DNA of 64,000 bases from JBKGYG01 sp046546235. GTDB lineage: Bacteria; Bacillota; Clostridia; Lachnospirales; DSM-24629. The DNA is taken from contig JBKGYG010000001.1 in NCBI GenBank assembly GCA_046546235.1, forward strand, positions 1-64,000. The letters are read 5' to 3'. Of the stretch, positions 56,635 to 64,000 are shown piece after piece. A program made the translations under genes and the position numbers. Position 1 is the stretch's first letter; each line of letters starts with the position of its first letter. Below the pieces are notes generated by a model. That model ran no database searches. It was not told the DNA's origin and saw only the letters and a list, made by a program, of their open reading frames with translations.

Positions 56635-56663
56635 AGTATACACTATAACTTTATTATAATCAA
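56635..56663 (-). promoter_or_regulatory. Promoter of the S10 operon
   Basis: TTGATT (56658-56663) and TATACT (56635-56640) on the minus strand are 17 bases apart, just after the tuf terminator. Confidence 0.78.
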
Positions 56664-56683
56664 GACTTTTTGTAGTTTTTTTT

Positions 56684-56709
56684 AAAAAAACACCCACTAA
56701 AAGTGGATG
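56684..56709 (-). terminator. Terminator of the str operon after tuf
   Basis: On the minus strand CATCCACT-TTT-AGTGGGTG forms an 8-bp stem (one G-U pair), followed by seven T. It cleanly separates tuf from the S10 promoter. Confidence 0.9.
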
Positions 56710-56729
56710 CTTTTTCTATATATATTATA

Positions 56730-57923
56730 TTATTCAATAATCTCTGCTACAGAACCAGCACCTACTGTTCTACCACCTTCACGAATAGCAAAACGTAAAC
56801 CTTTTTCCATAGCGATTGGAGCGATAAGTTCGATAGTCATTTCAATGTTATCGCCAGGCATACACATTTCTACACCTTCTGGCAAATCACAAACACCAGT
56901 TACGTCAGTTGTTCTAAAATAGAACTGCGGACGATAGTTTGAGAAGAATGGAGTATGACGTCCACCTTCTTCTTTTTTAAGAACATATACTTGTGCTTTA
57001 ACTTTAGTATGAGGTGTAATTGAACCAGGCTTAGCTAAAACTTGACCTCTTTCAATGTCATCTCTTTGTACACCACGAAGTAATGCACCAATGTTATCAC
57101 CAGCTTCAGCTTGATCCAATAACTTACGGAACATTTCTACTCCAGTAACAACAACTTTTCTTGCTTCGTCTACCATACCAACAATCTCAACTTCATCAGA
57201 TACGTGAAGTACACCACGTTCAACTCTACCAGTTGCAACAGTACCACGACCTGTAATTGAGAATACATCCTCTACAGGCATTAAGAATGGTTTATCAACG
57301 TCTCTTTCTGGAGCTGGAATATAATTATCAACTTCTTCCATTAATTCTAAGATTTTGTCTCCCCATTCGCTCTCTGGTTCTTCTAATGCTTTCAATGCTG
57401 ATCCACTTACGATAGGTGTATCATCTCCTGGAAATTCGTATTCACTTAATAATTCCCTAACTTCCATTTCTACTAATTCCAATAATTCTTCGTCATCTAC
57501 CATATCACATTTGTTTAAGAATACCACGATATATGGTACTCCTACCTGACGTGATAACAAGATATGCTCACGAGTTTGTGGCATTGGACCATCAGCTGCA
57601 GAAACAACCATAATAGCTCCGTCCATTTGAGCGGCACCTGTGATCATATTTTTTACGTAGTCAGCATGACCTGGACAGTCTACATGTGCGTAGTGTCTGT
57701 TTTCTGTTTCATATTCAACGTGTGCTGTTGAAATAGTGATTCCACGTTCTCTTTCTTCTGGAGCTTTATCAATATTGTCAAATGCTATAGCTTCACCAGT
57801 ACCTAATCTTTGATGAAGTGTGTAAGTAATAGCTGCTGTTAATGTAGTCTTACCATGGTCAACGTGTCCAATTGTACCAATATTAATATGTGGTTTACTT
57901 CTTTCAAACTTAGCTTTAGCCAT
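56730..57923 (-). CDS. tuf: Elongation factor Tu
   Basis: The 397-residue GTPase carries aminoacyl-tRNA to the ribosome. The G motifs are intact: [10 protein letters not shown] (about 19-28), switch [12 protein letters not shown] (about 81-90) with catalytic His, NKCDMVD and GSALKA. Domains II and III are complete, to the [14 protein letters not shown] end. It is the last str-operon gene; its own promoter in the gap after fusA should boost expression. Confidence 0.99.
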   Translation of the reverse strand: MAKAKFERSKPHINIGTIGHVDHGKTTLTAAITYTLHQRLGTGEAIAFDNIDKAPEERERGITISTAHVEYETENRHYAHVDCPGHADYVKNMITGAAQMDGAIMVVSAADGPMPQTREHILLSRQVGVPYIVVFLNKCDMVDDEELLELVEMEVRELLSEYEFPGDDTPIVSGSALKALEEPESEWGDKILELMEEVDNYIPAPERDVDKPFLMPVEDVFSITGRGTVATGRVERGVLHVSDEVEIVGMVDEARKVVVTGVEMFRKLLDQAEAGDNIGALLRGVQRDDIERGQVLAKPGSITPHTKVKAQVYVLKKEEGGRHTPFFSNYRPQFYFRTTDVTGVCDLPEGVEMCMPGDNIEMTIELIAPIAMEKGLRFAIREGGRTVGAGSVAEIIE

Positions 57924-57980
57924 TATTTATTCCTCCTTTTTATTATAGGCTTAATACCTTTTTTGTATCGGCTAATATAA

Positions 57981-58009
57981 ATTATATTTTAAATAATAAA
58001 GTTTTTCAA
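57981..58009 (-). promoter_or_regulatory. Internal promoter before tuf
   Basis: TTGAAA (58004-58009) and a perfect TATAAT (57981-57986) on the minus strand are 17 bases apart in the 102-base fusA-tuf spacer. Confidence 0.65.
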
Positions 58010-58025
58010 GTTTTTTCTTTTTTTA

Positions 58026-60116
58026 CTACTCATTTTTCATTTTATTAGAAATAATTTTTTCTTGAATACTTTTTGGAACTGGGTCATAATGATCAAATTG
58101 CATAGAATAAGTTCCTCTACCTTGCGTTTTTGAACGTAAGTCAGTAGCATATCCAAACATCTCAGACAAAGGTACATATCCTTTAATTACTTGAACTCCA
58201 TTTCTTGCTTCCATACCTTCAATACGTCCACGACGTGAATTAATATCTCCTATAACATCTCCCATATAGTCTTCAGGTACAGTTACATCTAATTTTACAA
58301 TAGGTTCAACTAATACAGAATCTCCTTTTTTCATAGCTTCCTTAAATGCCATTGAACCAGCGATTTTAAATGCCATTTCAGATGAGTCAACATCATGATA
58401 AGAACCGTCATAGCAATCTGCTTTAATACCTAAAACAGGATAACCAGCTATATTACCACTTTCCATAGCTTCTTTTATCCCATTATCAACTGCTGGGACA
58501 TATTCTCTTGGTATAGAACCACCAACTATTGAGCTAACAAATTCATAACTTTTTTCTGAGTTAACATCCATAGGTTCGAACTTAACTTTACAATGGCCAT
58601 ATTGACCACGACCACCAGATTGTCTGACAAATTTGCCTTCTACCTCTACTGGTTTAGTAATAGTTTCTTTATAAGCAACCTGAGGCTCACCTACATTAGC
58701 TTCTACTTTGAATTCACGAAGCAAACGATCTACTATAATCTCTAAGTGTAATTCACCCATACCTTCGATAATAGTTTGACCAGTCTCTTCATTTGTAGAT
58801 GTTCTAAATGTTGGATCTTCTTCAGCTAATTTAGCTAATGCAATACCCATTTTTTCTTGACCCGCTTTTGTTTTTGGCTCAATTGCAACAGATATAACTG
58901 GCTCAGGGAATTCCATTGATTCTAATATAATAGGATGTTTATCATCACATAAAGTATCCCCTGTTGATGTAGTTTTTAACCCAACTGCTGCTGCAATATC
59001 TCCTGAGTATACTTTATCAATCTCTTCTCTTTTATTAGCATGCATTTGTAGAATTCGACCAATACGTTCTTTCTTATTCTTTGTTGAGTTAAGAACGTAA
59101 GAACCTGAATTCATTGTTCCAGAGTAAACTCTAAAAAATGCTAATTTACCAACAAATGGGTCTGCCATAATTTTAAAAGCCAACGCTGAAAATGGTTCTT
59201 CATCTGAAGATGGTCTTTCTTCTTCTTCTTCTGAACCAGGAATTATTCCTTTGATAGCAGGTACATCTGTTGGAGCAGGCATATATTCTATAACTGCATC
59301 TAATAACTTTTGCACCCCTTTGTTTTTGTATGCAGAACCACACATAACAGGAATAATCTCAACATTTATCACTGCATTTCTTAATGCTTCTTGTAAATCT
59401 TTAGTGTCAATTTCTTCTCCTTCAAGATATTCCATCATAAGGTCTTCATCTGTTTCAGCAATCGCCTCAACCATAATCATACGATATTCTTCTGCTTGTT
59501 CTTGTAGATCTTCGGGGATTTCTTCCTCAGAGATTTCTTGACCTAAATCATCTTTGTAAATATAGGCTTTCATTTTAATTAAATCAATTATACCTACAAA
59601 ATCATCTTCTTTACCAATAGGTAACTGAATAGGTACAGCATTTGCACCTAATCTTTCTTTCATCATTTCTACACAATTAAAGAAATCCGCACCCATAATA
59701 TCCATTTTATTAACAAATGCCATTCTAGGTACACGGTATTTATCAGCTTGACGCCATACTGTTTCAGATTGAGGCTCTACACCACCTTTGGCACAGAAAA
59801 CACCTACTGAACTGTCTAAAACACGTAAAGAACGTTCAACTTCTACTGTAAAGTCAACATGGCCTGGCGTATCAATAATATTAACACGATTATCTAACCA
59901 AGAACAAGTTGTTGCTGCTGAAGTAATTGTAATACCTCTTTCTTGTTCCTGTTCCATCCAGTCCATTTGTGCAGCACCTTCATGAGTTTCCCCAATTTTA
60001 TGTGTGCGTCCTGTATAAAATAAAACACGTTCTGTTAATGTTGTTTTACCAGCGTCAATGTGTGCCATAATACCAATATTTCTAGTTCTTTCTAGTGGAA
60101 ATTGTCTCCCAGACAA
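58026..60116 (-). CDS. fusA: Elongation factor G
   Basis: The 696-residue translocase GTPase has G1 [15 protein letters not shown] (about 17-31), switch [18 protein letters not shown] with catalytic His, G4 NKMDIMGA and the five-domain length of canonical EF-G. The domain IV loop ([16 protein letters not shown] and [13 protein letters not shown]) is intact, so it should be the translocating form rather than a tetracycline-protection or EF-G2 paralogue. It lies between rpsG and tuf. Confidence 0.98.
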   Translation of the reverse strand: MSGRQFPLERTRNIGIMAHIDAGKTTLTERVLFYTGRTHKIGETHEGAAQMDWMEQEQERGITITSAATTCSWLDNRVNIIDTPGHVDFTVEVERSLRVLDSSVGVFCAKGGVEPQSETVWRQADKYRVPRMAFVNKMDIMGADFFNCVEMMKERLGANAVPIQLPIGKEDDFVGIIDLIKMKAYIYKDDLGQEISEEEIPEDLQEQAEEYRMIMVEAIAETDEDLMMEYLEGEEIDTKDLQEALRNAVINVEIIPVMCGSAYKNKGVQKLLDAVIEYMPAPTDVPAIKGIIPGSEEEEERPSSDEEPFSALAFKIMADPFVGKLAFFRVYSGTMNSGSYVLNSTKNKKERIGRILQMHANKREEIDKVYSGDIAAAVGLKTTSTGDTLCDDKHPIILESMEFPEPVISVAIEPKTKAGQEKMGIALAKLAEEDPTFRTSTNEETGQTIIEGMGELHLEIIVDRLLREFKVEANVGEPQVAYKETITKPVEVEGKFVRQSGGRGQYGHCKVKFEPMDVNSEKSYEFVSSIVGGSIPREYVPAVDNGIKEAMESGNIAGYPVLGIKADCYDGSYHDVDSSEMAFKIAGSMAFKEAMKKGDSVLVEPIVKLDVTVPEDYMGDVIGDINSRRGRIEGMEARNGVQVIKGYVPLSEMFGYATDLRSKTQGRGTYSMQFDHYDPVPKSIQEKIISNKMKNE

Positions 60117-60258
60117 TGTAATTCCTCCTTACAAATTATAGAACACATATGTGACTATTTTTTAATTTTTAGAGATTATATGATTCTTAGTCAATATCAT
60201 AACAAATATTGCAAGAAGTTAACAGCCTATCTCTATAATGTCTACAAAAGCATAATTA

Positions 60259-60729
60259 TTACCACTTGTAGTGAGCAAATGCTTTATTAGCTTCTGCCAT
60301 TTTGTGCATATCTTCTTTTTTCTTAACTGATGCGCCTGTATTGTTAGATGCATCTAGTATCTCTCCTGCTAGACGTTCAACCATAGTTTTTTCTCCACGC
60401 TGACGTGAATACAATGTTATCCAACGCAATGCTAGTGCTTGCCTTCTATCAGGCCTAACCTCCATTGGTACTTGATAAGTAGCTCCACCAACACGTCTTG
60501 CTTTCACTTCAAGAACTGGCATAACATTATTTAAAGCTTCTTGAAATACTTCAAGAGGATCTTTCTCTGTTTTATCTGCTACTATTTCAAATGCTCCATA
60601 AACTATTTTTTGAGCAACACCTTTTTTCCCATCTAACATAATATTATTTACTAATTTAGTAACAATTTTATTGTTATATAATGGATCTGGTAGTACTTCT
60701 CTTTTAGAAATATGTCCTTTTCTTGGCAC
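60259..60729 (-). CDS. rpsG: 30S ribosomal protein S7 (uS7)
   Basis: The 156-residue protein nucleates the 30S head. [20 protein letters not shown] starts it, with [13 protein letters not shown] and a C-terminal FAHYKW. S7 represses its own operon in E. coli by binding the rpsL-rpsG spacer; a paired element occupies that spacer here too. Confidence 0.98.
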   Translation of the reverse strand: MPRKGHISKREVLPDPLYNNKIVTKLVNNIMLDGKKGVAQKIVYGAFEIVADKTEKDPLEVFQEALNNVMPVLEVKARRVGGATYQVPMEVRPDRRQALALRWITLYSRQRGEKTMVERLAGEILDASNNTGASVKKKEDMHKMAEANKAFAHYKW

Positions 60730-60789
60730 GTTACTTCCCTCCTTAATTATAAGATTAATTAAATCTTAGGTACTCACATTATTGTGTTC

Positions 60790-60856
60790 GTGCCTGGTTC
60801 TAATTTATCTATATAAATCCTGCAACCTTACAGGTAATAGAGTTCTAACCTGGCAC
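60790..60856 (-). promoter_or_regulatory. Paired RNA element between rpsL and rpsG
   Basis: On the minus strand GTGCC-A-GGTT pairs with AACC-A-GGCAC (9 bp with one A-A mismatch), enclosing a second hairpin CCTGTA-AGGT-TGCAGG. It lies 60 bases before the rpsG start. Its place matches the E. coli S7 target, but the sequence is not evidently the same. Confidence 0.55.
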
Positions 60857-60869
60857 TTACTTAATGTAA

Positions 60870-61283
60870 TTATTTTTTAGGTTTCTTTGCTCCATATTTA
60901 GAACGAGCTTGCATACGATTAGCTACACCTGCTGTATCTAACGTCCCTCTTACTACATGATATCTTGTACCTGGCAAGTCTTTAACTCTACCACCTCTTA
61001 TAAGAACAACACTATGCTCTTGAAGATTATGCCCTTCACCTGGAATATATCCTGTTACTTCAATACCATTAGTAAGACGAACTCTAGCGATTTTACGAAG
61101 TGCAGAGTTAGGCTTTTTAGGCGTGGCTGTTTTCACTGCTGTACATACACCCCTTTTTTGTGGTGCAGAGATATTAGTAGCTCTCTTCTTTAAGGAATTA
61201 AATCCTTTTTGAAGTGCAGGTGATGTAGACTTCTTCTCAACAGTTTTTCTTCCTTTTCTAACTAACTGATTAAATGTTGGCAT
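60870..61283 (-). CDS. rpsL: 30S ribosomal protein S12 (uS12)
   Basis: The 137-residue decoding-centre protein has [17 protein letters not shown] (the Lys corresponding to K43) and [17 protein letters not shown] (the Lys corresponding to K88) as in streptomycin-sensitive strains. The start is ATG 61283, 7 bases after AGGAGG; the longer reading from 61304 begins before that site. It leads the str operon with a consensus promoter and two leader hairpins. The L7Ae-like gene often found between rpoC and rpsL in Firmicutes is absent. Confidence 0.98.
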   Translation of the reverse strand: MPTFNQLVRKGRKTVEKKSTSPALQKGFNSLKKRATNISAPQKRGVCTAVKTATPKKPNSALRKIARVRLTNGIEVTGYIPGEGHNLQEHSVVLIRGGRVKDLPGTRYHVVRGTLDTAGVANRMQARSKYGAKKPKK

Positions 61284-61315
61284 TATTTCACCTCCTGTTT
61301 TCATTCATTCGTGCT

Positions 61316-61375
61316 ACGGTTGCCGTTTTAATTTTATTATTGCAGCTTTACATTTTCAGTTTCCGTTTGCCACGG
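61316..61375 (-). promoter_or_regulatory. Twin hairpins in the rpsL leader
   Basis: On the minus strand CCGT-GGCAA-ACGG (61363-61375) and ACGG-CAA-CCGT (61316-61326) are two short stems using the same 4-bp code in opposite order. They can therefore also pair with each other and form alternative structures before the rpsL ribosome site. Confidence 0.45.
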
Positions 61376-61401
61376 TTATATACTTAAATGCACACTGATG
61401 A

Positions 61402-61430
61402 ATTGTATCAAATATACAGAAGAATGTCAA
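61402..61430 (-). promoter_or_regulatory. Promoter of the str operon (rpsL)
   Basis: A perfect -35 TTGACA (61425-61430) and TACAAT (61402-61407) on the minus strand are 17 bases apart, about 20 bases past the rpoC terminator. Confidence 0.88.
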
Positions 61431-61451
61431 GGTTTGATATAATTTTTTTAG

Positions 61452-61480
61452 AAAAAAAGCGTAGCCTTTTGGCTTCGCTT
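61452..61480 (-). terminator. Terminator after rpoC
   Basis: On the minus strand AGCG-A-AGCC, loop AAAA, GGCT-A-CGCT form an 8-bp stem with one A-A mismatch followed by TTTTTTTC. It lies 7 bases past the rpoC stop and ends the rpoBC transcript. Confidence 0.85.
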
Positions 61481-61487
61481 ATATAAT

Positions 61488-64000
61488 TTACTCTTCTTCA
61501 TAAATTAAATCTTTCTCTACTTTATCAACTCTAACATCTCTATACATGGTCATTCCTGTTCCCGCTGGAATCAACTTACCAATAATAACATTTTCCTTAA
61601 GTCCAATTAGTGAATCGCTCTTGCCTTTTATTGCAGCTTCTGTTAAAACTTTTGTAGTTTCTTGGAAGGATGCTGCTGATAAGAATGAATTTGTTGCTAA
61701 AGAAGCTTTTGTTATCCCTAACATTACTTGCTTTCCTTCTGCCTCTTCAAATCCTTCAGACTTTAATCTTATATTCTCATCTTCGAATTCTAATCTATCA
61801 ACAAGTGTACCTGGCAAGAAGTCACTATCTCCATTATTTTCCACACGTAACTTTTTAAGCATTTGTCTTACTATAACTTCAATATGTTTATCGTTAATTT
61901 CAACACCTTGTAATCGATAAACTCTTTGTACTTCTTGAATCATGTAGTCTTGAACACTTCGTACCCCTTTTATTTTTAGAATATCATGTGGATTAACACT
62001 ACCTTCTGTTAATTCATCGCCTGCTTCTATTCTATCTCCGTCTTGAATCTTAATCCTTGAACCATATGGTATCAAATATGCTTTTGAACTACCTGTTTCA
62101 TTATTAGTTATAATTACTTCTCGTTTTTTCTTAGTATCTTTTATATTTGCTACTCCATCAAATTCGGCTATAATTGCTAAACCTTTTGGTTTCCTAGCTT
62201 CAAATAATTCTTCAACACGAGGTAAACCTTGAGTAATATCTTCGCCGGCAATACCTCCCGTATGGAATGTACGCATCGTTAGCTGCGTACCAGGTTCGCC
62301 AATAGATTGAGCTGCAATAATTCCTACTGACTCTCCCACTTGAACCGGTAATCCACTTGCCATGTTAGCTCCATAACATTTTGAACAAACACCAAGTTGA
62401 GAACGACAAGATAGCACTGTTCTTATATTTACTTCTTCTATCCCAGCATCAATTATCTTTTTAGCCTTATTAGGAGTTATAATTGAATTGCTTTTTACTA
62501 TTATTTTTTTTGTCTTTGAATCAACAATATCTTCAACAGCATATCGCCCTGTTATTCGTTCTTGAAGACCTTCTATAACTTCAGAACCATCGTGGAATCC
62601 TTTAACTACCATTCCAGGAATCTTACCTTCTAAATTATTATGAGAACAATCTTGTTCTCTAATAATAACATCTTGTGATACATCAACCAAACGACGAGTT
62701 AAATAACCAGAGTCAGCTGTACGTAATGCAGTATCAGCCAATCCTTTTCTTGCTCCATGGGCCGAAATAAAGTATTCCAAAACATCTAAGCCTTCTCTGA
62801 AATTTGATTTAATAGGCAATTCTATAGTTTCTCCAGATGTATCAGCCATTAACCCACGCATACCTGCTAGCTGTTTAATCTGTTTATCAGATCCACGTGC
62901 ACCTGAATCAGCCATCATAAAAATATTATTATATTTATCTAACCCCGTAAGTAGAGCTTTTGTTATTTTATCATCAGCCTCTTTCCAGGTATGAACAACT
63001 TTATGTTTTCGTTCTTCATTTGTCATAAAACCTCTATGAAATTGTTTTGTTATCTTTTCGACAGTCTGTTCAGCCTCTTCTAATATTTTAATTTTATCAG
63101 ATGGCACTTCCATATCTGATACAGATACAGTAATAGCTCCTCTTGTGGAAAATGAAAAACCTAATTGTTTAATTCTATCTAATACTTCTGAAGTTTTAGT
63201 AGAACCATGTACATTAATAGCTCTATCCAGAATATCTTTTAATTGTTTTTTACCTACAAGAAAATCAACTTCAAACTTAAACATATCTTCTTCATTTGTC
63301 CTATCAACATATCCTAAATCTTGTGGAATTGCTTCATTAAAAATAATACGTCCAACACTTGTTAATACAAACTTAGCTTTTTTTACACCATTAATTTCAT
63401 TAACTCGTTTAACATTTATTTTAGAATGAAGTGATATTTCACCATTTTCATATGCAAGTATTGCTTCATTCTTGTCTTTATAATAGTTGTTTTCACCTTT
63501 TTCTCCATCTTTTTCCAAAGTAAGATAATATGTTCCTAATACCATATCCTGTGAAGGAACGGATACAGGAGCACCATCTGATGGTTTTAGTAAATTATTT
63601 GGAGATAGTAGCAAAAACCGACATTCTGATTGAGCTTCCACTGATAATGGTACATGGACAGCCATCTGGTCTCCGTCAAAGTCTGCATTATAAGCAGTAC
63701 ATACTAAAGGATGAAGACGAATAGCTTTACCTTCCACCAACACAGGTTCAAAAGCTTGAATTCCCAAACGGTGCAATGTAGGAGCACGATTAAGCATAAC
63801 TGGATGATCTTTAATAACTTCTTCTAAAACATCCCAAACTTCAGATTGTAATCTTTCCACCATTTTTTTAGCTGATTTAATATTATGTGCTAAACCATCT
63901 CCAACCAATCTTTTCATTACAAATGGTTTAAATAATTCTATAGCCATTTCTTTTGGCAATCCACATTGGTATATTTTTAACTCTGGACCTACAACGATAA
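61488..64000 (-). CDS. rpoC: RNA polymerase subunit beta-prime, C-terminal part
   Basis: About 837 residues of the beta-prime subunit are present; the reading frame is open through the right edge, so the N-terminal third is outside the window. The catalytic Mg-binding motif [12 protein letters not shown] and preceding [14 protein letters not shown] are near the right end. The bridge helix/trigger loop area ([20 protein letters not shown]) and the Cys cluster of the second zinc site ([13 protein letters not shown]) follow, then the C-terminal [20 protein letters not shown]. It is transcribed toward the str operon and ends at a strong terminator. Confidence 0.98.
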   Translation of the reverse strand, partial: IVVGPELKIYQCGLPKEMAIELFKPFVMKRLVGDGLAHNIKSAKKMVERLQSEVWDVLEEVIKDHPVMLNRAPTLHRLGIQAFEPVLVEGKAIRLHPLVCTAYNADFDGDQMAVHVPLSVEAQSECRFLLLSPNNLLKPSDGAPVSVPSQDMVLGTYYLTLEKDGEKGENNYYKDKNEAILAYENGEISLHSKINVKRVNEINGVKKAKFVLTSVGRIIFNEAIPQDLGYVDRTNEEDMFKFEVDFLVGKKQLKDILDRAINVHGSTKTSEVLDRIKQLGFSFSTRGAITVSVSDMEVPSDKIKILEEAEQTVEKITKQFHRGFMTNEERKHKVVHTWKEADDKITKALLTGLDKYNNIFMMADSGARGSDKQIKQLAGMRGLMADTSGETIELPIKSNFREGLDVLEYFISAHGARKGLADTALRTADSGYLTRRLVDVSQDVIIREQDCSHNNLEGKIPGMVVKGFHDGSEVIEGLQERITGRYAVEDIVDSKTKKIIVKSNSIITPNKAKKIIDAGIEEVNIRTVLSCRSQLGVCSKCYGANMASGLPVQVGESVGIIAAQSIGEPGTQLTMRTFHTGGIAGEDITQGLPRVEELFEARKPKGLAIIAEFDGVANIKDTKKKREVIITNNETGSSKAYLIPYGSRIKIQDGDRIEAGDELTEGSVNPHDILKIKGVRSVQDYMIQEVQRVYRLQGVEINDKHIEVIVRQMLKKLRVENNGDSDFLPGTLVDRLEFEDENIRLKSEGFEEAEGKQVMLGITKASLATNSFLSAASFQETTKVLTEAAIKGKSDSLIGLKENVIIGKLIPAGTGMTMYRDVRVDKVEKDLIYEEE

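Noticed and set aside
1..64000. Mobile elements, prophage or defence islands
   Set aside because: No transposase, integrase, recombinase, restriction enzyme or phage structural gene is encoded, and the gene content is core chromosomal.

Overview
The window is an AT-rich stretch of a low-GC Gram-positive chromosome. It was read entirely from sequence, with no database search. Several traits point to the class Clostridia, most likely near Lachnospirales: an L17 with a roughly 45-residue internal insertion, a KOW RNA-binding protein between map and infA, a zinc-ribbon (short-form) S14, ecfA1-ecfA2-ecfT-truA after rplQ, and a CsaB/DUF5693/TagA wall cluster. The genus-level identity is not resolved. 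Every gene except one (the SDR at 33462-34193) lies on the minus strand, so the window reads as operons transcribed from right to left. I saw no tRNA, rRNA, CRISPR array, insertion sequence or prophage.

Left part (1-9304). A carbohydrate operon encodes a TIM-barrel sugar isomerase/epimerase, a class II ketose-bisphosphate aldolase, an FGGY (xylulokinase-like) kinase and a zinc-type polyol dehydrogenase that is cut by the window edge. It has a leader with two mini-ORFs and a hairpin-repeat-rich gap inside. uvrC follows upstream, then an NSS sodium-coupled transporter with a 32-residue MetS-like small subunit that is easy to miss, and a PRK06851-type protein with two duplicated P-loop halves.

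Middle part (9305-34193). uvrB-uvrA sits behind a promoter overlapped by a LexA-type SOS box. Next comes a division and wall-remodelling set in an order recalling Bacillus: ftsE-ftsX-M23 hydrolase-ctp protease-MinJ-like PDZ protein. A CdaR-type regulator and an MsmX/UgpC sugar ATPase precede a long envelope cluster: two LytR-CpsA-Psr ligases, an unknown single-pass protein, an LTA-synthase-like sulfatase-fold enzyme, MurJ, DUF5693, CsaB and TagA. Together these suggest synthesis, pyruvylation and attachment of wall glycopolymers. The lone plus-strand gene is a YmfI-like reductase.

Right part (34194-64000). This is the ribosomal superlocus. In transcription order it runs: end of rpoC; rpsL-rpsG-fusA-tuf; rpsJ through rplR, rpsE, rpmD, rplO, secY, adk, map, KOW, infA, rpmJ; rpsM-rpsK-rpsD-rpoA-rplQ; ecfA1-ecfA2-ecfT-truA-YibE/F; rplM-rpsI. 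Five good promoters (before rpsL, tuf, rpsJ, rpsM and rplM) divide it. The non-coding gaps hold notable RNA structures: the S10 leader with a long-range helix, the rpsL leader, the rpsL-rpsG spacer, the secY-adk spacer, the rpsM leader and the rplM leader. These, the duplicated ATPase and the unexplained intergenic elements are the parts most worth a second look. No clearly new multi-gene system is visible.
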